Made by a program: the position numbers and the translations under genes. Positions 59,317 through 64,000 of a DNA stretch of 64,000 bases are shown piece by piece. This DNA comes from Linnemannia hyalina (taxonomy: Eukaryota; Mortierellomycota; Mortierellomycetes; Mortierellales; Mortierellaceae), in contig JAHRHY010000018.1 in NCBI GenBank assembly GCA_019671135.1, positions 682,001-746,000 on the forward strand, read 5' to 3'. Under the pieces are notes generated by a model. The model saw only the letters and a program-made list of their open reading frames with translations. It had not been told where the DNA came from and made no database searches. Within the stretch, counting starts at the first letter, position 1, and every line of letters begins with the position of its first letter.

Positions 59317-61056
59317 TAGGAGGAAGTAGGGAGTGCACCTGTAGCAAACATTACAGGACGTGAATCTGATTGCGAAGTGAAAGGAAGATGGAGTTGTTTG
59401 TGTGTGCGGGTGAATGAATGAATGAATGAATGAATGAAGGGAGGAAAGAAAAGGGAGAAGAGGGGAAGGAGGCAAGAAAGAGAGCGGCGTGAAAGAGGGA
59501 GAGGAAGAGGGCAGGAGAGGAGCAACAAGGTGGACAGAAGAGGGAGAAGAGAGAGCAGAGGCAACTGAGCAAAGCTAATTAAACTAGGGTGGACAAACAA
59601 GAGAGGAAGGGCGGAAAAAGAAGAAGGAACAGAAGGAGCAAAAGGCAAACAAACAATGTAAACAAAAACGAGACTTAAAGGCCACCCTCCCCTGGCTGGC
59701 TGTCGGTTCCTGGATGACCTTTTCAACGACTGATCACATCAGTTATTATTCAATCAGTCAATCAATCGGCTCCTGGTAGAAAGAAGATTTTTTTCGTTCT
59801 TTGTTCTATGATCACTCCTCTGGGACAGAGACAATCTGACTGGATCCAAGTCGCCAGTAGCCGTTGGCCAATAATAAAAAGACTGAACTATCAACGGCAG
59901 CAACACACGAGGGAAAAAGTGCTCACACGCACATGAACGTTTTTCATCGCTCGCTCAACAACAATCCTTATTTTATCCTAGTTGCCTGGTCTGGATCTCA
60001 TCTGGGTACATGTATCTCTCACTCTCATACACAGGTCTGCACTTTATTTTCTTTTGTCCGCTGGTCTCTCGTCGCATGTAGTTATCTTTTTGACCACTGA
60101 ACCCATTGAAAGAAAAAAAGACAATCGAGTTATTTACTAGTCCGAGGTCCAAGCGGGTGTCAATTCATCAATTCATAAACAAGGAATGGAAGGGTTAGCG
60201 AAATGGGCAGAGTTTTGAATCGGAATAGAGAAGGGACCCTGCCACTACCCCGGCAGTCAGGGACTTTTTTTAATCCGTCTAACACGCACCAATCTTCTCC
60301 TTCCATCCTAAGACTGAACTCCACTTTTGAACGCCAGGTTATGTGGTTGTTTGCGTTCTCATTTTTCATTCTTCACCGCTCAGGCTCAGCGCACGATTGG
60401 TTGAGGGAAACGGTTTGGAGAGATTCGGTTTTGATTCTGCATCAAATCAAATCAAATCACACCTCGCTCTCACAGGAACAAAGACACCTCTTCGGATAAC
60501 CAAGGCACAATAGCAAAATGACAATCGATCGCACTGTACAGGCCAACGGACCATGAACTCATCTTTTATTATTCTCTCGTTTCCATTGGATCCATGGCAA
60601 CCCAATTGGGCACTCTTGCCGGGGTACTTTGGGTGCTAACTAAAGTGCACATGCCTGCGCGCCAGGGGGTGCCGACCGGCCACCATCAGGTATTCCGCTA
60701 ATCACTTACAAATTACAAATAAACGTCAGGGCCTGGACTTGGCCAACATTCTGCTCTCGTACTTAATCACTATTCCCTCCTTCTTCTTTCTTGTTGATAA
60801 AGTTATGAGGAGAAAAGATCGAAGATATATAATAAACCAACTTTCTTCCTTTCAGCCCAGCACCAGTCCTAACTGACCTTGCTAACTTCCACTCGTCCTA
60901 GCTGACCTCATTCGCGTTCTCATGAACTGGGAATATAAGCTATTCTGCTTTAATGAAGAGAAAAGGCTACAGGGCAATGAGGAGAGAGGAGAAGAATATA
61001 TGTGAAAAGTGAAAAGAAGATCAGAACAAAAATGAAACAACGACCGTTACTTCTAT
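59317..61056. other. Intergenic region (1.7 kb) with (GAAT)n tract
   Basis: From 59320 to about 59680 it is the CT-rich (minus-strand) leader of the kelch gene, with a GAAT tetranucleotide array at 59412-59438. The rest, up to the 3' end of the Big1-like gene at 61057, has nothing recognised. Confidence 0.55.
59412..59438. repeat. (GAAT)n microsatellite
   Basis: Six to seven uninterrupted GAAT units directly visible. Confidence 0.93.
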
Positions 61057-62460
61057 TTAGTTCTGCTTCTTCTCAAAACGCTGTGGCTGTTGGACGCTCA
61101 AGTTCCAGAAGATACCCATCATGGCAATGGGGACAACGATGACAGAGATCAACAAGCCCATAAAGATGCCCTGGGAGAAGAATGTGTAGTGATGGAAGAG
61201 TCCTGAGGGCTTGGTAGTGGGTGTTGGCTCATCTGGCAACTGTCTGGGGCTGAAGTGGTGTGTAGGCAATTCCTTGATCTGGCTGGACGAGTACAGAACC
61301 AAGTAGTCATCCTGGTACTTCTTGTGAATCTGAGCAATAATCTCCTCGACAGCCTCATCTATAGCAAATGAATATGTTGTGGCAATAGTCGTTAGAACAG
61401 AATGCAACTATCGTCCATGTAACAGGCACTGTAAACCCAATTGCTCCACAAACGCAGCACCACGAATGTGTCTCTGCTTACCCTTTTCATCGACGGATCC
61501 AGTTGCAAGCTTCTTGTAGATAACTGAAGGACCCTCGACAGAGCTCAGGGCATCTAATATAACGATACAAGATCAGACATGTCAGCTTTGCTTCCTGTCC
61601 TTCGTTCAGCAGCGTCTTGCGCCAGTTTCCCTGACAACTCTACAGTATATCCATTTGTCCTTTACCAGAGTCGACGTTGCCGTTCACCAGAACAGCGTTG
61701 CACTTCTGAGAGAGACGCTCTGCCAAGGTCTCCAGATCGACAGCTCCGTTGACAAAGGGAATCTGGAGCGAGCTCTCAGCGCCCTGGACCTGGTTCTATT
61801 GCGGGCAATAAATGTAGACCAGTATCGATCCATTATTCAGTCATTCAGTCAGTCAACTGGCATCCGGAATGGCAATGTCTATTCATATCCTGTAGTGGCT
61901 CCAAAGAAGTCCTGCAGTCCGTACCTTCAGCTTGTTACGTCCACCACGTCCCAAATCAGTAGCGCGAAGCTATGCGATGAGAAGAACAAGGCATTGGTTA
62001 GCGTCGTATTCGCCGTCAGGTATTAACCAAGGTAGTTTCGAAGCACATCAATTGGCAATCCTCTCGTATCCTCCCATTGGAAACTTCGTCCAGCCTATGT
62101 AGCAAGTGTTTACCTCTGGCTCGTCGATAATCAAAATGGCTCTGTGAGAGCAGTCGGCGAGATCATTCAGTCCCTCATGCAGATCCTGGACTGAAATCAC
62201 TTGGGTGTCAAGGCTTCTGGAAGAAAACCTACTCAGACAAAGTGGAAGTAAAAGGATTGCGAATGATAGCATCGCATCAGTATCAGCAAGTCCAACAAGC
62301 CTCTGTCCTCCAGCGTGATATGTCCTGCATTGTTCGTTATCTCCAACGTAGAAGAATCGTACTCTTGTGGTGACCATGCGAGGAAGGGGCTGGTGTTCTC
62401 GACAGCAGAGACCTCGTAGAGGGATGCCAGGAGGAGGGATAAGAGTACAGTGGCACGCAT
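61057..62460 (-). CDS. Big1/Voa1/ATP6AP1-like ER membrane protein
   Basis: Predicted 253 aa in six exons on the minus strand: 62460-62363, 62228-62114, 61969-61925, 61795-61666, 61553-61482 and 61358-61057. A cleavable signal peptide (ATVLLSLLLASLYEVSA) is followed by NTSPFLAWSP, the conserved start of mature Big1-type proteins. The lumenal domain includes LADCSHRAILIIDEPE, VDLETLAERLSQKCNAVLVNGNVDS and DEAVEEIIAQIHKKYQDDYLVLYSS. A single span near the C-terminus (about 217-238, GIFMGLLISVIVVPIAMMGIFW) precedes a short cytosolic tail. Relatives act in beta-1,6-glucan deposition (Big1) or V-ATPase V0 assembly (Voa1, ATP6AP1); the sequence does not decide between them. The donor of intron 1 is an unusual GTACGA, chosen because it joins SPQE to FSSRSLDTQ in frame; this is the least certain junction. 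Confidence 0.82.
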
Positions 62461-64000
62461 TGTATAGGTTGAGTTTATGTTGATGGATGTGTGTCGTCGT
62501 TGTTCCAGGATGGTTAAGAAGTTGAGTGAGCGTAGAAGACTGAAGGAGAAGTCGAACAAGGTTGGTATTCGTCGAGGTGACGTCTCTTTGGTGGTGTAGC
62601 ACAAGCGATCACATTTTCTTCTTGACTTGTGCCACCTGTGCATGCTTTGAGCAAAAAAAGGGTCAAGCCGCGATGTCATGCCTCCACAGCGACAGCTGAT
62701 ACTCATTCCTCCACCAATGGATCGCACAAGGATGGCACACATGACAAGCATGCAAAATGTAGAAAGAACTCAAACCTAGGATTCAAAGGTAACTAACTAT
62801 TCACGCACGGCGCATGTAGAAAAGCGTGTCCACACTGAGTCGGAAAGGGAAAACCGCAGGGTGCCATAATATACAAAGACTCCAATAGCGGTGTGCAAAA
62901 GAGAAGGATTAAGAGTCGACGAACGTGTAACAGATCAACAGCATTGATATCCAAAAGGATTATGTTTGAGGCGCGCTTCAGGTTGGAGGACACGTTTGAG
63001 TTTAGACAGACATTTCGACGCTAGGTAAAACACATTGGCAAAGAATGCAGGAGTGGACTTTCTTTGCGAGGAAATTATCTAGTCTAGGTCGACTAGAACA
63101 CAATGCGAGTTGGTTAAAAGCGCAAGAAACGAAAGGCTGAAGGGAAAGAGAAAAGGCGAGGAGAGATTGAAGTGATGGAGGCGCCACTAAATTTAAGCAT
63201 GGAAGGAATGGTTTGATCAGACACGAAAAGGAGTTCCACATCGATGGAACGGGTGCAGGTTCTTCATTTATTTGGTATATACACACGCAACCACTTCCTT
63301 CGAGTCAAAGGACAGATCATACTTGCTGCTCCCTAGAACCAAAAAGAACGCGGCGTCTGACTAACGTCAAAGTTACGCAACCCCTGAGAAATAGGGAACG
63401 AAACGCTCACATACCTCCACTCCTAATACACCTCCCTTCTATACGAAAGGACGTAAGGAAGGAAGGAAGTAAGGAAGGAAGGAAGGAAGGAAGGAACGAG
63501 GGTGGAATCGCTCTATAGTTGCTGCCCATTTTTTTCTGTAGGCCTACCTCGCCTCGGTCTTGGAGATGGGCGAAATGATCGAAGGAAAGAAAGGCAAGAA
63601 CAACAAAGCCATGCAATGCGATGCGATGATGGAGTGTCCAAAACCAAGGCCCTTGTGGACCTACAATGGACAACCCCGCATTTTCCCTTTTTTGACAACA
63701 AGAAAGAAGTGCAACCAATCCAATGACAAGACGACCTTGTCCACGCACCTCTGGTGTGTATTGTTTGTCTTGCATTTTGCTAATGTTAGTTCTCTCGAAG
63801 CTAAAAAGATGACAAAAATAAAACATAAGAAAAAAGTGACAACAACAGCAAGAGAAGCATTTTAACTCATTGTATGCAAACACGCGTTTGTCTCGATCTA
63901 CATGTGAAAAATGCATGTGCATTAACAAAGGGAAACGGAAGGGAGAGAGGTCAAAGTGCCCGGGGATTTTCCTACTCTCAATTGGTTCCTGCCTCTCATT
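62461..64000. other. Intergenic region to window end with (GGAA)n tract
   Basis: No conserved gene recognised. A (GGAA)n/(GTAA) tetranucleotide tract runs from about 63455 to 63496. The short open frames elsewhere have no homology I can name. Confidence 0.55.
63455..63496. repeat. (GGAA)n microsatellite
   Basis: Imperfect GGAA tetranucleotide array with one GTAA interruption, directly visible. Confidence 0.93.

Overview
The window comes from a filamentous fungus of the Mortierella/Linnemannia group (Mortierellomycota). The genes have short GT-AG introns (mostly 90-340 bp), starts behind pyrimidine-rich leaders, and eukaryotic housekeeping content. The delta-9 desaturase at 1829-3271 closely matches what I recall of Mortierella OLE1-type enzymes, including the MATPLPPSF start and the fused cytochrome b5 domain. 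No bacterial operons, rRNA, tRNA, CRISPR array or intact transposon was found.

Layout. 1.8-7.3 kb is a dense housekeeping block: delta-9 fatty acid desaturase (+), a WRAP73/WDR8-type WD40 protein (-) and histidinol-phosphatase (+). The last two share a 288-bp divergent promoter. 7.3-31 kb is gene-poor. It holds a four-span membrane protein, a nine-exon GTP-type PEP carboxykinase with a mitochondrial-like presequence, a mitofusin (Fzo1 type) and a mucin-like type I membrane glycoprotein, separated by 2-4 kb of low-complexity intergenic DNA. 31-34 kb carries a CDP-alcohol phosphotransferase (choline/ethanolamine phosphotransferase family).

34.3-44.6 kb is an accessory island. It is a same-strand tandem array of one F-box/leucine-rich paralog family, with two intact genes (623 and 611 aa) and four decayed or truncated copies. 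An intron-less alpha/beta hydrolase of the dienelactone-hydrolase type sits inside the array. 46-51 kb returns to conserved genes: a Vip1-like RRM protein, a small secreted protein and an ERGIC2/Erv41 cargo receptor. 51.9-55 kb is disturbed. It has an M28 aminopeptidase pseudogene with several in-frame stops that breaks off at an LTR-like stretch, then an F-box/LRR gene made of twelve near-identical 84-bp repeats. 56.4-62.5 kb carries a large kelch-repeat membrane protein and a Big1/Voa1/ATP6AP1-like ER membrane protein, both on the minus strand.

Functionally, several genes belong to lipid and membrane biology (desaturase, phosphatidylcholine/ethanolamine synthesis, mitofusin, ERGIC2, Big1-like) and to central metabolism (PEPCK, histidine biosynthesis). 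They show no sign of forming one pathway. The most unusual material is the F-box array, the 84-bp repeat gene, and the pseudogene with its LTR-like neighbour. All splice sites were inferred by hand from reading frame, GT-AG signals and protein-family knowledge. Every multi-exon model below adds up to a whole number of codons.
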